Numbered from the stretch's first letter, positions 18,801-27,830 are shown. The stretch: 64,000 bases of DNA from DATAXP01 sp963708675 (GCA_963708675.1 CAVPTO010000004.1:248001-312000), one strand, 5' to 3'. The notes: generated from the sequence alone by a model not told the origin. Translations and numbers: made by a program.

Positions 18801-19952
18801 ATGAGCCAGACGCAGCGAGGCAATAAAAGCGATCCGTTGGCTGCAATGCGCACTTCCGAAGCGCGCACCGATCGCGGGCAAAAGAAGCGCGCAACGCCGC
18901 TCATCGAGACCGACGCCAAGCCAGGCCGCGGGCAACCTACAAAGCCCAAGAAGGTTGAGAAGCCGCTCGAGCCGTTCGACTGGAAGAAGCCGTCGTTCGC
19001 GCTTGCGATGCAACATCTGAAATTGCAGATGCGTAGCCGTGCGGCTCGCGGCATGTATATCGCCGCCTTCGCGCACTTCGTGCTCATCATCGCGCTTGGG
19101 CTGATGGTGACGAACACGCCCGCCAAGGGCGACGGCATCATGCTTGCCAGCTCGATGTCCGAGCCTGTGCAAGACGTGACGGTCGACACCGTGATGCAAC
19201 CTCCACAGATGCAGGTTGAAGAAGTCGCGGTCATGGAGACGATGGCAGCGCCCACGGCGATCGCAGCGCCGATCGCGATGGGTCAGTTGGCCGGCGACAC
19301 GTATGTGCCCGACGTGAAAGTCGGCGGAGAAGGTTTGAGTGTCGAGGGTCTGCTTACCGAAATCGGTGTTGGCGATGGAGTTGGCAAAGGCGGCGAAGAG
19401 AAACCGAAGCCGGCTCCGAAGAAGGCCGCGCCTTCGATGTTCTTCGGCAGTTCGACAACCGGCGAGCGCATCGCATTCGTGATCGACAAGTCCACGAGTT
19501 CGCCCGCCGCCGTCTACGACGCAGCGCGGTTCCAACTGTTGCAAACGGTTAGTTCATTCAAGCCCTACAATAAGTTCTACGTAGTCTTCTTCAGCGCCGA
19601 CACGCTGCCGATGTTTTCGCCCGAGGTCGAGAAGGACATGCTTCCGGCCACTCCCCAGAATATCAACAAGTTGGGGCAGTGGATGGCGTCGATTCCGCGG
19701 TTGAAGGGTGGCACGGGACTCAACGGGGCATTCGACCAATGCGTCGCCCAAAAGCCCGACGTGATTTACTTCCTAACCGACGGCTTGATGGGATCCAGCT
19801 ACTTGGATCACATCTGCAGCGTTTGCGTCTCCGCCAAAATCCCTGTGAACACGATCGGATTCAAGGCGCAGTTTGGCGATCCGCAAGAAGGTGCGCGAAA
19901 CCTTCAAGAGATTGCCAAGCGGACGAACGGAAACTTCTTATTCATTCAGTAG
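18801..19952 (+). CDS. Membrane-anchored VWA-like protein
   Basis: A 383-residue protein: a basic, disordered N-terminus (1-83), one transmembrane helix (about 85-104), a Val/Met/Pro-rich linker, a low-complexity KPKPAPKKAA stretch, and a C-terminal von Willebrand A-like domain (about 222-383). The metal-binding MIDAS elements appear as DKSTS (Asp229, Ser231, Ser233), Thr304 in GGTGLNG, and Asp326 in FLTDG. The topology places the VWA domain outside the cytoplasm. The role is probably protein interaction. There is no operon partner; an inverted-repeat element lies about 200 bases upstream. Confidence 0.75.
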   Translation: MSQTQRGNKSDPLAAMRTSEARTDRGQKKRATPLIETDAKPGRGQPTKPKKVEKPLEPFDWKKPSFALAMQHLKLQMRSRAARGMYIAAFAHFVLIIALGLMVTNTPAKGDGIMLASSMSEPVQDVTVDTVMQPPQMQVEEVAVMETMAAPTAIAAPIAMGQLAGDTYVPDVKVGGEGLSVEGLLTEIGVGDGVGKGGEEKPKPAPKKAAPSMFFGSSTTGERIAFVIDKSTSSPAAVYDAARFQLLQTVSSFKPYNKFYVVFFSADTLPMFSPEVEKDMLPATPQNINKLGQWMASIPRLKGGTGLNGAFDQCVAQKPDVIYFLTDGLMGSSYLDHICSVCVSAKIPVNTIGFKAQFGDPQEGARNLQEIAKRTNGNFLFIQ

Positions 19953-19974
19953 TGACCTGCTCACGGTAGAGTCG

Positions 19975-20703
19975 CTACCACGCGCTCGTTCGCTTCCACG
20001 CCTGGTGCGAACGAAACGCCTCGGCTGCCGCGACGCCTGCCTGTTCGCCGCGGGCTTTTGATTGCGCGACCATCAATGCTTCCAACGGCGCGAAGTCGTC
20101 GCTCACGCCGCGGGCGACTTGGCTGCGATGGCAGCGGATCATGCGGCGCTTGAGTTCCAAATGGTCGCTGATGTCGACATACCACTCGGGCGCGAAGCCC
20201 AGCATGTTAACCGTGTCGAGCCACCAGATAGCCGGCGCGGCATCGAGCGCCAGCGAGGCCGTCTTCTGCCCTTTCGACGCACTCATCCACGAGGCCGCTT
20301 CCGCGAGCGCCGACACCGCGCGATGGTCGGTGTGATAGTCGTTCGGCGCATGTGTCAGGACGAGCGTCGGCCGAAACTGGCGGAACAATTCGACGACTGC
20401 CGAACGCGTTTCCGCAGTGTCAAACAGCGCCCCGTCGCCGAAACCGCCTTGCAACAACTGCGCGCCAAGCAAGTCGGCCGAGGCGCGCATCTCGGCGCTT
20501 CGCACTTCGGACAGGTTTTCGGTCGGCGGATCGGTCTGACCTTTATCGCCTCGACAGAGCACGCAGACGCCAATCGCCGCGCCGTCACCCTTCGCGCGCG
20601 CCAGCGTCCCCGCGCACAGAAACTCATCGTCTGGATGCGCGAGCACAGCAAGGACGCGTTCGTTCGAAAAGCTTAGCCGCACGACTCTTTGTTCCTTTTT
20701 CAC
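19975..20703 (-). CDS. PIG-L family (LmbE-like) deacetylase
   Basis: A 242-residue cytosolic zinc-dependent de-N-acetylase. The signature AHPDDE (residues 22-27) gives zinc ligands His23 and Asp26 and the base Asp25; HTDHR (His124, His127) gives the remaining ligand. Family members remove acetyl groups from N-acetylglucosamine conjugates (BshB, MshB, PIG-L). The next gene upstream on the same strand is a glucosamine-6-phosphate-deaminase-like protein, suggesting amino-sugar processing. A palindromic repeat separates the two. The bacillithiol-type role is possible but not supported by neighbours. Confidence 0.85.
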   Translation of the reverse strand: MKKEQRVVRLSFSNERVLAVLAHPDDEFLCAGTLARAKGDGAAIGVCVLCRGDKGQTDPPTENLSEVRSAEMRASADLLGAQLLQGGFGDGALFDTAETRSAVVELFRQFRPTLVLTHAPNDYHTDHRAVSALAEAASWMSASKGQKTASLALDAAPAIWWLDTVNMLGFAPEWYVDISDHLELKRRMIRCHRSQVARGVSDDFAPLEALMVAQSKARGEQAGVAAAEAFRSHQAWKRTSAW

Positions 20704-20713
20704 GGAAAGTCTA

Positions 20714-20791
20714 ACCGCAGAGGACGCGGAGATCGCAGAGACAAAAGAGAAAACAATTGTTCTTCTCTGCGCCCTCCGCGTCCTCTGCGGT
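20714..20791. repeat. Palindromic repeat, family I
   Basis: Arms ACCGCAGAGGACGCGGAG and the complementary CTCCGCGTCCTCTGCGGT flank a short AT-rich loop, forming a long hairpin between the deacetylase and the NagB-like gene. Confidence 0.8.
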
Positions 20792-20807
20792 CAATTTTGA
20801 ATTTCAA

Positions 20808-21671
20808 TCAGCGGAGACGAATTTGCGGAGGTTCGGCGACGTAACTGGCGACGGTGAGTTCAGCGTTCGCATGACGGCGAATGAGCGAAGCGGGGCACGC
20901 GGGCGTGATCGGGCCGTGTAGCACGCGGCGAACAACGGCACTTTGCCAAGGACGATTGCAATAGAGTCGCAATTCTCGCGTGGCCAATATCTCTCGCATG
21001 CCGACCGTGATCGCGCGATGCGGAACGATCGTAATCTCGCCGCCAATGGTCACTGAGTTGATCGTGCGTGTTTCGCGACTGAGCGGAAGGACGCGCGTCG
21101 GCAGCGCTGCGAACTCCTCGACGGTGATAGGCTCGCCGGGCTCGGGTGGTTCGTTGAAGGCGATGTGACCGTTGATGCCGATGCCGCCGTAGCACGCATC
21201 GACCCCGCCTCGCCGCTCGATCAAACGACCGATCGCCGCCGGGTCGCGCGGATCGGGGAACACTCGGTTTTCTTTTCGTGGCGCCCACTCGGGATCGAGC
21301 AAGTCATAGAACTTGCGATTCATGAACGCGCGAAAGCTCAACGGATGATCGAGGTCGATCCACTGACCGTTGCCATCGAGGTATTCAGCGTCGAGGTATT
21401 CGTCCATGTTGATGAGCGCGACTTCGCGACAATCCAAGCGGCGCTCGTTGATCATCGCCGCGAGAATCGGAAACTGATCGACCGGCCCAACCGGAACGAT
21501 GAGCGTTGCCGGCCGACCACGTGCCTGTCCGGCCTCGATCGTGGCAAACATGGCCGAGGCGATGCGCTGCGCGATGTCGTCCATGTCCCCGCCCCGCACG
21601 ACGCGCACGTTGGTGACGCGACCGAGGTCGTCGGCGGTGACATTCAGATAATCGGGCAGACCTAATGACAT
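20808..21671 (-). CDS. NagB-like sugar isomerase/deaminase with altered active site
   Basis: A 287-residue member of the glucosamine-6-phosphate deaminase / 6-phosphogluconolactonase superfamily. NMDEY (Asp90) corresponds to the NagB general base, and GINGHIAFNEP (residues 165-175) to the catalytic loop. The aspartate usually in G-x-D-G-H-I-A-F-N-E is asparagine (Asn167), while His169 and Glu174 remain. The usual GGTP phosphate-binding loop is replaced by PVGPVDQFP (about 60-68). The substrate may therefore differ from glucosamine-6-phosphate, possibly lacking the phosphate. It stands directly upstream of the PIG-L deacetylase on the same strand. Confidence 0.75.
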   Translation of the reverse strand: MSLGLPDYLNVTADDLGRVTNVRVVRGGDMDDIAQRIASAMFATIEAGQARGRPATLIVPVGPVDQFPILAAMINERRLDCREVALINMDEYLDAEYLDGNGQWIDLDHPLSFRAFMNRKFYDLLDPEWAPRKENRVFPDPRDPAAIGRLIERRGGVDACYGGIGINGHIAFNEPPEPGEPITVEEFAALPTRVLPLSRETRTINSVTIGGEITIVPHRAITVGMREILATRELRLYCNRPWQSAVVRRVLHGPITPACPASLIRRHANAELTVASYVAEPPQIRLR

Positions 21672-21691
21672 ATTGCGTCTTCCGTCATGAC

Positions 21692-21832
21692 ACCCCTCTC
21701 CCCTTGCGGGAGAGGGCCGGGGGTGAGGGGTTGAAGCTGGTACGGAGTGAATCTCTCATCCGCTTCAACCCCTCACCCGGCTTGCTCGCCTGCGGCGATC
21801 AAGCCACCCTCTCCCGCAAGGGGCGAGGGTTA
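21692..21832. repeat. Family A palindromic repeat, copy 3
   Basis: Terminal hairpins CTCTCCCCTTGCGGGAGAG and CTCTCCCGCAAGGGGCGAG. The right edge contributes the TAA stop (21830-21832, minus strand) of the frameshifted Gfo/Idh gene. Confidence 0.85.
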
Positions 21833-23294
21833 AGTTCGCGCCTCCGGCGCCTTGCCATCAATCCACGGGCCGGCGAGCTTCATGTACTCGGGTGGCCGCA
21901 GCGTGCTGCCGTAGTCGCCGGCATGCCAGCCGGGAACGTGCTTCGCGGCGGCATGCTCCTTCGACATCTTTTCCCATCCGCGGGCCCACGAGCCATCGTC
22001 CTCCGACACGCGCCGCGTCTCGGGATCGAACACGTACACTTTGCCGTTGCGGTAGCTGTCCTTGCTCATTTGAATCGTCACGACCGCCGCCGCGCCGATG
22101 TCGGGCGTGTTGTTGCACTTCGTGGGATCGCCTGCGATCGCCGCCTCGAAGAAGTTGCGAACGTGCCGCTGCCACGCGATCCGGCGGAGCACCGACGTTG
22201 ATGTGCTCTTCCTTCACGCCGCGAACGAGTGTCACCTGCGGACGTTCGGGGACAAAGTCGAACTCGCCGAAATCTTCGCCGTTCGGGAAGACCAGCGAGC
22301 CGAAGTGACCTCGCACGAGTTGCGGAATCTTTGTCGCGTCGGCGCACATCGTCGCGGTGAGAATGCCCTGCACACCTTCGCGATAATCGACCGTCACGGT
22401 CGTGACGTCGGGCGTGTCGCGTTCGTCGTATTCGAGATAGATGCCGCCGCCGCACACGACGCGTCCTGGGTATCGCAAGCCCGTAACCTTGAGCATCGCC
22501 GTCAATCGGTGCACGAACAGATCAGTCAGAATGCCCGCCCCGTAAGGCCAGTAACATCGCCAATGCGCGAAGACCGCGCGATCGAATGGCGCATCGGGCA
22601 GCAGTCCTTCGTCAACGCCGAGCCAACGTTTCCAGTCGATCGACTTCGGCGTCATGTCCTCGGTCAGTGGGCGGAAACGGGTTTGTCCCGTGTTCGAGTT
22701 GCGGAAGTATTCGGTTTGATATTGCAGGACCTTGCCGAGTTTGCCGTCGTCGATCATCGCGCGGGCGGCGTTCCAGGCGGGGATGCTCGTCGTCTGCACG
22801 CCGACTTGCATGACACGTCCCGTCGATCGCCATGTGTCGAGCACGGCGAACGCTTCGTCGATGGTGTGCGTCATCGGCTTTTCGCAGTACACGTGCTTGC
22901 CGGCCTTCAGCGCGTCGATCGACTGCTTTGCATGCCAATGATCGGGCGTGCCGAGCATCACGGCGTCGACCGTATCGAGCGCGAGCAAATCCTGATAATC
23001 GCGATACGTCGCCGGTCGCTTGCCGGTCATCTTCTCAATCGTGTCGAGCGCTTCGCTCTCGTAGCGATCGAACACCTCGGAGATCGCGACGATCTCGATG
23101 GCCATGCCTTCGTCGCGAACCTTCTTGATCGCCTTGAGCAGTTGCCCCATGCGAACGCCGCAGCCGATCAGCCCAAGGCGAAGTTGCTCGCCTTTCGTGG
23201 GTGCGGCCTTAGCGGATTGAACGAGCGTGGAAGCCGCGGCTCCGGCGGCGATGGTCTTCAGAAACGAACGACGTGCTTCCGTGGTTTCAGGCAT
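21830..23294 (-). pseudogene. Gfo/Idh/MocA oxidoreductase with a frameshift
   Basis: A secreted oxidoreductase of the Gfo/Idh/MocA family. From ATG 23294 (GGGAGC upstream) it has an export signal (RRSFLKTIAAGAAAS), the motif GLIGCGVRMGQ, GTPDHWHAKQSIDALKAGKH and CEKPMTH. The frame holds until VKEEHINVGAP near 22195. The expected continuation WQRHVRNFFEAAIAGDP is in another frame and runs to a stop at 21830; reading on in the first frame gives Arg-rich nonsense. A single-base indel near 22190 explains this. It is either a real inactivation of about the last quarter of the protein or a sequence error. It is divergent from the MFS gene of the sulfosugar-like locus. Confidence 0.8.
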
Positions 23295-23462
23295 GCAAAG
23301 CTCCCGACGCCAGCTTGCGTCTCGAGAAAGTGAAGAGATCGGTATTGACTTTATTTGAAATCGAATTAACTTGCAAGGCACTCGGCTTTCACTATTCCTA
23401 CGACGCCGAAGTTACGCCCGATATCGCACGCCACCGTATCGCAAGTTCCTGCCGCAATCGCC

Positions 23463-24755
23463 ATGGCCACCACTCCGCAGCTCGACCCGCCTCCCGCGCA
23501 GCACTGGTATTCGCAGGTGACGCGTTACCACTGGCTGGTGCTCGTGCTGGCCTCGGCCGGCTGGGTATTCGACGTTTATGAAGGTCAGATCTTCAACATC
23601 ACGTCGAGCCAAATCCTTGGCGAGTTGAAGCCAGAGGTTCAGCCCAGCGAGTACCCGCAATATAAGAATGTCGCCCTAGGCATGTTCTTGGTCGGCGGCG
23701 CGTTCGGTGGGGTGCTGTGCGGCATGTTGGCCGATAGGCATGGCCGCAAGCCGGTGCTGATTTGGACGATCGTCGTCTACTCGGCCTTTTCGGGGCTGAC
23801 GTACTTTGCGACCGAGTGGTGGCAGGTGCTCCTGCTGCGATTTCCCGTAGCGGTCGGCGTAGCGGGGGCGTGGTCGGTGGCTGCGGCACTTGTGGCCGAA
23901 GTGTTCCCGAAACAAGTGCGTCCTTACACTTCGTCGATCTTTCATGCCACGAGCGTGCTGGGCACCTGGCTGGCGACGGCCGTTGCGGGGCTGGTCGGAA
24001 TGGACTGGCGATATGCGTTTCTCCTTGGTCTTTTTCCGGCCGCGTTGTCGGTGATGATCGGTGGGGCCGTTCGTGAAACGGCAGACGTCAGCGAAGACGC
24101 ACGAACTCGCGCGAAGGAAACGCGCGGCAGTCTGCGTGAGTTATTGTTCGATCCTCGCTACGGCAGCCGCGCCATCGGCGGATTGTTCTTGGCTGCCGTG
24201 GGACTCGGCACCTTTTGGGCGGTGACGGTCTACGGACAAGACTTGGCCAGCCAGTTCCTTCTCGAACACGGAGCGCCGCCGAGCGAGGCGTCTGCTCGCG
24301 CGAAGATCGCCTACGGCTACGTGCAAACCGCCGGTGGTGGACTAGGCCTGTTGGCGATGGGCCCGCTATGTTCATTCCTCGGCCGACGTCGCGCCTTCAT
24401 GGTCGCCAACCTCGCGGCATACGCCATCGTGCCCGTCGTTTGCTATGTGCCGCAGACCTACAACCAGTTGCTCATGATCCTGCCGGTATTTGGCTTTTTC
24501 ACGCTCGGCATCCACGCGGGATACGCGATCTACTTTCCCGAGTTGTTCCCCCAGCGGCTGCGTGCAACAGGCACCGGGTTTTGTTTCAACGGTGGTCGGC
24601 TCGTGGCGGCGATCGTGCTCATCGCGTCGACATGGATTCACAAACTGCCGAACTTCGACTTGCGGTTATCGCTTGTGCTGTTGAGTCAGTTGTTCCTCGT
24701 CGGTGTCGTCATCGCATGGTTCATGCCTGAGACTCGCAACGTGGAGCTGACATGA
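23463..24755 (+). CDS. MFS sugar/acid transporter
   Basis: A 430-residue major facilitator with about 12 transmembrane helices. The loop 2-3 signature GMLADRHGRKPVL and the second-half equivalent GPLCSFLGRRRAF are clear, and YFPELFPQRLRATGTGFCFN resembles the sugar- and aromatic-acid-porter group. It is first in a co-directional series: its stop overlaps the ROK regulator start, and the transaldolase, cupin and sulfolactate genes follow. It is therefore the best candidate for uptake of the sugar or sulfonate handled by this locus. Confidence 0.85.
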   Translation: MATTPQLDPPPAQHWYSQVTRYHWLVLVLASAGWVFDVYEGQIFNITSSQILGELKPEVQPSEYPQYKNVALGMFLVGGAFGGVLCGMLADRHGRKPVLIWTIVVYSAFSGLTYFATEWWQVLLLRFPVAVGVAGAWSVAAALVAEVFPKQVRPYTSSIFHATSVLGTWLATAVAGLVGMDWRYAFLLGLFPAALSVMIGGAVRETADVSEDARTRAKETRGSLRELLFDPRYGSRAIGGLFLAAVGLGTFWAVTVYGQDLASQFLLEHGAPPSEASARAKIAYGYVQTAGGGLGLLAMGPLCSFLGRRRAFMVANLAAYAIVPVVCYVPQTYNQLLMILPVFGFFTLGIHAGYAIYFPELFPQRLRATGTGFCFNGGRLVAAIVLIASTWIHKLPNFDLRLSLVLLSQLFLVGVVIAWFMPETRNVELT

Positions 24756-25948
24756 TGCCGCCCCGGCCTACGAAGCGAGCCCGACAGGTCAAGATCAAGC
24801 AGGCGGTGGTTGCCGGCTTGGAGGCCGATCTTGTTGCGCTGTTGCGAACGCGAGGCAGCGTGCCGCGTGTGCAGTTGGCCCGTGAGCTGAACCTCGCTCC
24901 ATCGACTATCGGCATCTATGTCGATCGCCTGATCGCCGAAGGCCTGCTCAGCGAAGGTTCGCGCGTGGCCCGTGAGGTTGGTCGACCGGCGACATTGCTG
25001 ACGCTCAATCCCGACGGCGGCCGGTTTGTCGGTGTCGATATCGAAGCCCGCAGCGCGATGATCACCGTCGTCGATTTTTCGCAAAAGCCGCTCGAGCAAG
25101 TTTCGCTGCGACTGCGGAAGTCCGAAACCGCCGATTCGATTCTGGAGAAGATCGTCGAATCGATTGAAAACCTCGGCCGCAACGACACGCGACCGCTGTT
25201 GGGCGTCGGCGTGGGTGTGCCTGGTGGCGTCGACGCGGCTCGCGGCGTGGCGATCCATTACCAACACATTCGCGGTTGGCAGAACGTGCCTCTGGCGGCG
25301 TGGCTGAACGAAAAGCTCCAGGTGCCCGTGTTCCTCGAAAACAATATTCGCTCGATGGCGATGGCGGAGATGTGGTTCGGCGCAGCTCGCGGGGTCGAGA
25401 ACTTTTTGTGTCTCGGCGTTCGAAGCGGTATCGGCGCCGGCATCGTTACGCACAGCAAGCTCCAGCACGGTCACGACAACATGGCCGGCGAAATCGGCAA
25501 CTGGTTGTGCCCGAATCCCCTCCCCTCGTCCGATGGCTCGACGACTGCGGCGAGGTTCGAAACACTGGAAGCGATTGCGTCGATCAGTGCGTTGTCGCGC
25601 CGCATGAATCCTCAGGGCGCCGACGACGATTGGACGGTCGAGCAATTGGTCGAAGCGCTCGCGCGTGGCGATGCAAGCGCGCGTGACTGCGTGCGTCAGG
25701 CTGGCCAAGCGTGCGGTTGGGTCGCGGGACAGTTGAACCTCGCGCTCAACGTCGAATTGGTGCTACTGGCAGGTCCGCTGACGGTGCTCGGCGATGCGTT
25801 CCTCGAACCCATGACCGAGGCGATGCGCTGCTCGCTCCCTGAACTGCACTCGACGATGCCGCGTGTGGAGTATTCACAACTTGGTCCGTTCGTCGGTGCT
25901 CTCGGTGCCGCCGCGCTGGCCGTGCAGCAATGGAAACCTGTTCGTTAA
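24752..25948 (+). CDS. ROK-family transcriptional regulator
   Basis: A 398-residue protein overlapping the transporter by four bases (ATGA), hence translationally coupled. Residues about 25-75 form a winged helix-turn-helix (VQLARELNLAPSTIGIYVDRL), followed by a ROK sugar-kinase-like domain (GVGVGVPGGVDAARG, FLENNIRSMAMAEMWFG, GIGAGIV, AGEIGNW). The Cys cluster CxCGxxGCxE that binds zinc in typical ROK repressors is not visible after the GEIGNW segment, so this is an atypical or sensor-only ROK protein. It probably represses the locus until a sugar or sugar phosphate binds. Confidence 0.85.
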   Translation: MMPPRPTKRARQVKIKQAVVAGLEADLVALLRTRGSVPRVQLARELNLAPSTIGIYVDRLIAEGLLSEGSRVAREVGRPATLLTLNPDGGRFVGVDIEARSAMITVVDFSQKPLEQVSLRLRKSETADSILEKIVESIENLGRNDTRPLLGVGVGVPGGVDAARGVAIHYQHIRGWQNVPLAAWLNEKLQVPVFLENNIRSMAMAEMWFGAARGVENFLCLGVRSGIGAGIVTHSKLQHGHDNMAGEIGNWLCPNPLPSSDGSTTAARFETLEAIASISALSRRMNPQGADDDWTVEQLVEALARGDASARDCVRQAGQACGWVAGQLNLALNVELVLLAGPLTVLGDAFLEPMTEAMRCSLPELHSTMPRVEYSQLGPFVGALGAAALAVQQWKPVR

Positions 25949-26005
25949 TCAACCCAGGGCCGGCAGGTCCTGGGCTTTAAGAGTCCTCAACAGAGGTGAC
26001 ATACG

Positions 26006-26650
26006 ATGCAAATCTTTCTCGACACGGCTGACGTCGCGCAGATACGCGAAGCCCAGTCGTGGGGCGTTATTGATGGCGTGACGACGAACCCGAGTCACGT
26101 CGCCAAAACGGGCCGCAAGCCGCGCGACTTGTATCCCGAAATCTGCAAGCTCGTGAACGGACCCGTCAGCCTCGAAACGGTTTCGACGAGCACCGAAGAG
26201 ATCGTCGCCGAAGGGCGCGAGTTGGCGGCGATCGCGAAGAACGTTGTGGTCAAAGTGCCGCTGACGTGCCCGGGCCTCGCGGCTGTGAAGGCGCTCAGCG
26301 CGCAGAACATCAAGACGAACGTGACCGTCACGTTTTCGCCGTTGCAGGCATTGCTGGCCGCCAAGTGCGGTGCGACTTACGTGAGTCCATTTGTCGGTCG
26401 CTTGGACGCGGTCGGCCACGACGGGACCGAGATCCTGCGTCAGATGCGAACGATCTACGACAACTACGGCTTCCAGACGCAGGTGCTCGCGGCCGCGTTG
26501 CGGAACCCGATTCACGTGCTCGAAGCGGCGATGGCAGGCTCCGACGTTTCGACGATGAGCTTCGACGTGCTCAAGAGCCTGTACGACCACCCACTCACCG
26601 ATCTCGCGATCGATATCTTCATGAAGGACTGGGCGAAAGTGCCTCAGTGA
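26006..26650 (+). CDS. FSA/TalC-type transaldolase
   Basis: A 214-residue class I aldolase of the short transaldolase / fructose-6-phosphate aldolase group. Asp6 (FLDTAD), Asn28 (TTNPS) and the Schiff-base lysine Lys83 (VVKVPLT) are all in place, and the family segment TVTFSPLQALLAAKCGATYVSPF follows. GAGGTG precedes the ATG by eight bases. In its setting, before a bicupin and suyAB-slcC-comC homologues, it may be a 6-deoxy-6-sulfofructose transaldolase, as in the sulfo-transaldolase pathway of Bacillus, splitting off 3-sulfolactaldehyde. A housekeeping pentose-phosphate role is the alternative. Confidence 0.85.
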   Translation: MQIFLDTADVAQIREAQSWGVIDGVTTNPSHVAKTGRKPRDLYPEICKLVNGPVSLETVSTSTEEIVAEGRELAAIAKNVVVKVPLTCPGLAAVKALSAQNIKTNVTVTFSPLQALLAAKCGATYVSPFVGRLDAVGHDGTEILRQMRTIYDNYGFQTQVLAAALRNPIHVLEAAMAGSDVSTMSFDVLKSLYDHPLTDLAIDIFMKDWAKVPQ

Positions 26651-26662
26651 CAATAGGATCCT

Positions 26663-27451
26663 ATGAAACAAGACTCTACTGAAACTAGCGTGACCGAAGC
26701 GAAGCCGGCCCATTACGTGGCGGTTGATCATGGACCGTTCCGTTACGTCGAACGCACGAGCCCGTCGACGAGCAATCTCGACGAGCTGACGTGCGGCGTG
26801 TACGAGTTCAGCGCACCGACGCAGACCTCGGCCCTTTGCCATCCCGACGAAGAAGCGTTTCTTCTCGGCTGGGCCGGTGAAGTGACGGTGCTGATCGAAG
26901 GCAAAGAGTTCGCGATGACCAAGTACGACGCGCTCTACGTGCCTAAAGGGGCGGCGTATCGTCTGCGTTGCAACTCGTCGCCGGCGAAGATCATCGTCTG
27001 CCGCGCTCCCGGCAAGTCGGTGCATCCGCTGCATTACGCCAAGTGGGAGATGCTTCGCAAGGACGAGTCGCGCATCCGGCATCTCAAGGGCAAAGACGTC
27101 TTTCTGATGTTCGACGTCACAGAGCCCGGCGATCGCTTGATGGCGGGACTCACGATCTTCGAGCCGCACCAGCGTTCGTATCCGCCGCACAACCACACCG
27201 ACCAGGAAGAGATTTACTTCTTCACCGAAGGTCACGGCGCGATGGAAGTGTATGCCGATGAGCAAACGAAGTGGTTCGTGCATTCGGTGAACACCGGCGA
27301 CCTCGTGACGATTCCGCTGTTGAACTATCACCCCGTGTTCAGCCACGAAGAGCCTTTGCACTTTTTGTGGTGCATCGCCGGCGAACGTTATTGGATCGGC
27401 GACAAAAACAAGGATTTCATGGCCGGCAAGGGCGAGCAGATCACGACGTAA
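26663..27451 (+). CDS. Bicupin isomerase-like protein (IolB/KduI type)
   Basis: A 262-residue protein with two cupin domains (about 30-125 and 150-250). The second keeps a metal-binding set: PPHNHTDQEEIYFF gives two histidines and a glutamate, and NYHPVF a later histidine. Overall it resembles 5-deoxy-glucuronate isomerase (IolB) and KduI, which interconvert aldose and ketose forms. It begins 12 bases after the transaldolase with AGGA ahead of the ATG. An inferred role is the aldose-ketose isomerisation that feeds the transaldolase, for example sulfoquinovose to sulfofructose; no sequence residue proves the substrate. Confidence 0.75.
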   Translation: MKQDSTETSVTEAKPAHYVAVDHGPFRYVERTSPSTSNLDELTCGVYEFSAPTQTSALCHPDEEAFLLGWAGEVTVLIEGKEFAMTKYDALYVPKGAAYRLRCNSSPAKIIVCRAPGKSVHPLHYAKWEMLRKDESRIRHLKGKDVFLMFDVTEPGDRLMAGLTIFEPHQRSYPPHNHTDQEEIYFFTEGHGAMEVYADEQTKWFVHSVNTGDLVTIPLLNYHPVFSHEEPLHFLWCIAGERYWIGDKNKDFMAGKGEQITT

Positions 27452-27459
27452 CGATTTCC

Positions 27460-27525
27460 GTTTAGCCGGCGAGCTTGCTCGCCGCGCTCACCGCGGACAC
27501 GGCCCGCAAGCGGGCCGGCTAAACA
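27460..27525. repeat. Palindromic repeat, family C copy 1
   Basis: Arms GTTTAGCCGGC...CTTGC and GCAAGC...GCCGGCTAAAC form a hairpin between the cupin gene and suyA. A second copy is at 47712-47786. It could attenuate transcription between the two halves of the locus. Confidence 0.8.
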
Positions 27526-27545
27526 ACATTAATCGAGGGTCATTT

Positions 27546-27830
27546 ATGAGCATCCATTTCGTAGTCCACGAAGACGGCGACGGCGTCGGCGTCGTCGTAG
27601 TCGAAGGCATCAAGGCCGGCCAGGATCTGACCGGCTGGATCATGGAACAAGACCGCGACATCAAGATCCAGGCGAAGAACGACATCCCGATCGGCCACAA
27701 GGTTTCGCTCAAGGACTACGCCACCGGCGACACCGTGATCAAGTACGGCGTCGACATCGGTCGCGTCGTCGCGCCGATCAAGCGCGGCGAACATTTGCAC
27801 GTGCATAACGTCAAAACGAAGCGCTGGTAA
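27546..27830 (+). CDS. suyA: (2R)-sulfolactate sulfo-lyase small subunit (SAF domain)
   Basis: A 94-residue SAF-domain protein of the UxaA/SuyA type. The segments VVHEDGDGVGVVVVE, IPIGHKVSLKDYATGDTVIKYG and the C-terminal HVHNVKTKRW match the small subunit of sulfolactate sulfo-lyase better than generic altronate dehydratase small subunits, as far as I recall the families. SuyAB cleaves (R)-3-sulfolactate to pyruvate and sulfite in the cytosol. GAGGG precedes the ATG. It is separated from suyB by a family A repeat of about 165 bases. The assignment depends largely on the neighbours slcC and comC. Confidence 0.75.
   Translation: MSIHFVVHEDGDGVGVVVVEGIKAGQDLTGWIMEQDRDIKIQAKNDIPIGHKVSLKDYATGDTVIKYGVDIGRVVAPIKRGEHLHVHNVKTKRW

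Noticed and set aside
22098..23333. Plus-strand open frame of 411 codons over the Gfo/Idh gene
   Set aside because: The minus strand carries clear Gfo/Idh motifs; this frame has none.
24686..25708. Minus-strand open frame of 340 codons
   Set aside because: Antisense of the ROK regulator, with no recognisable motif.
25949..27361. Long minus-strand open frame of 470 codons
   Set aside because: Antisense of the transaldolase and bicupin; its His/Arg-rich composition is typical of shadows in GC-rich DNA.
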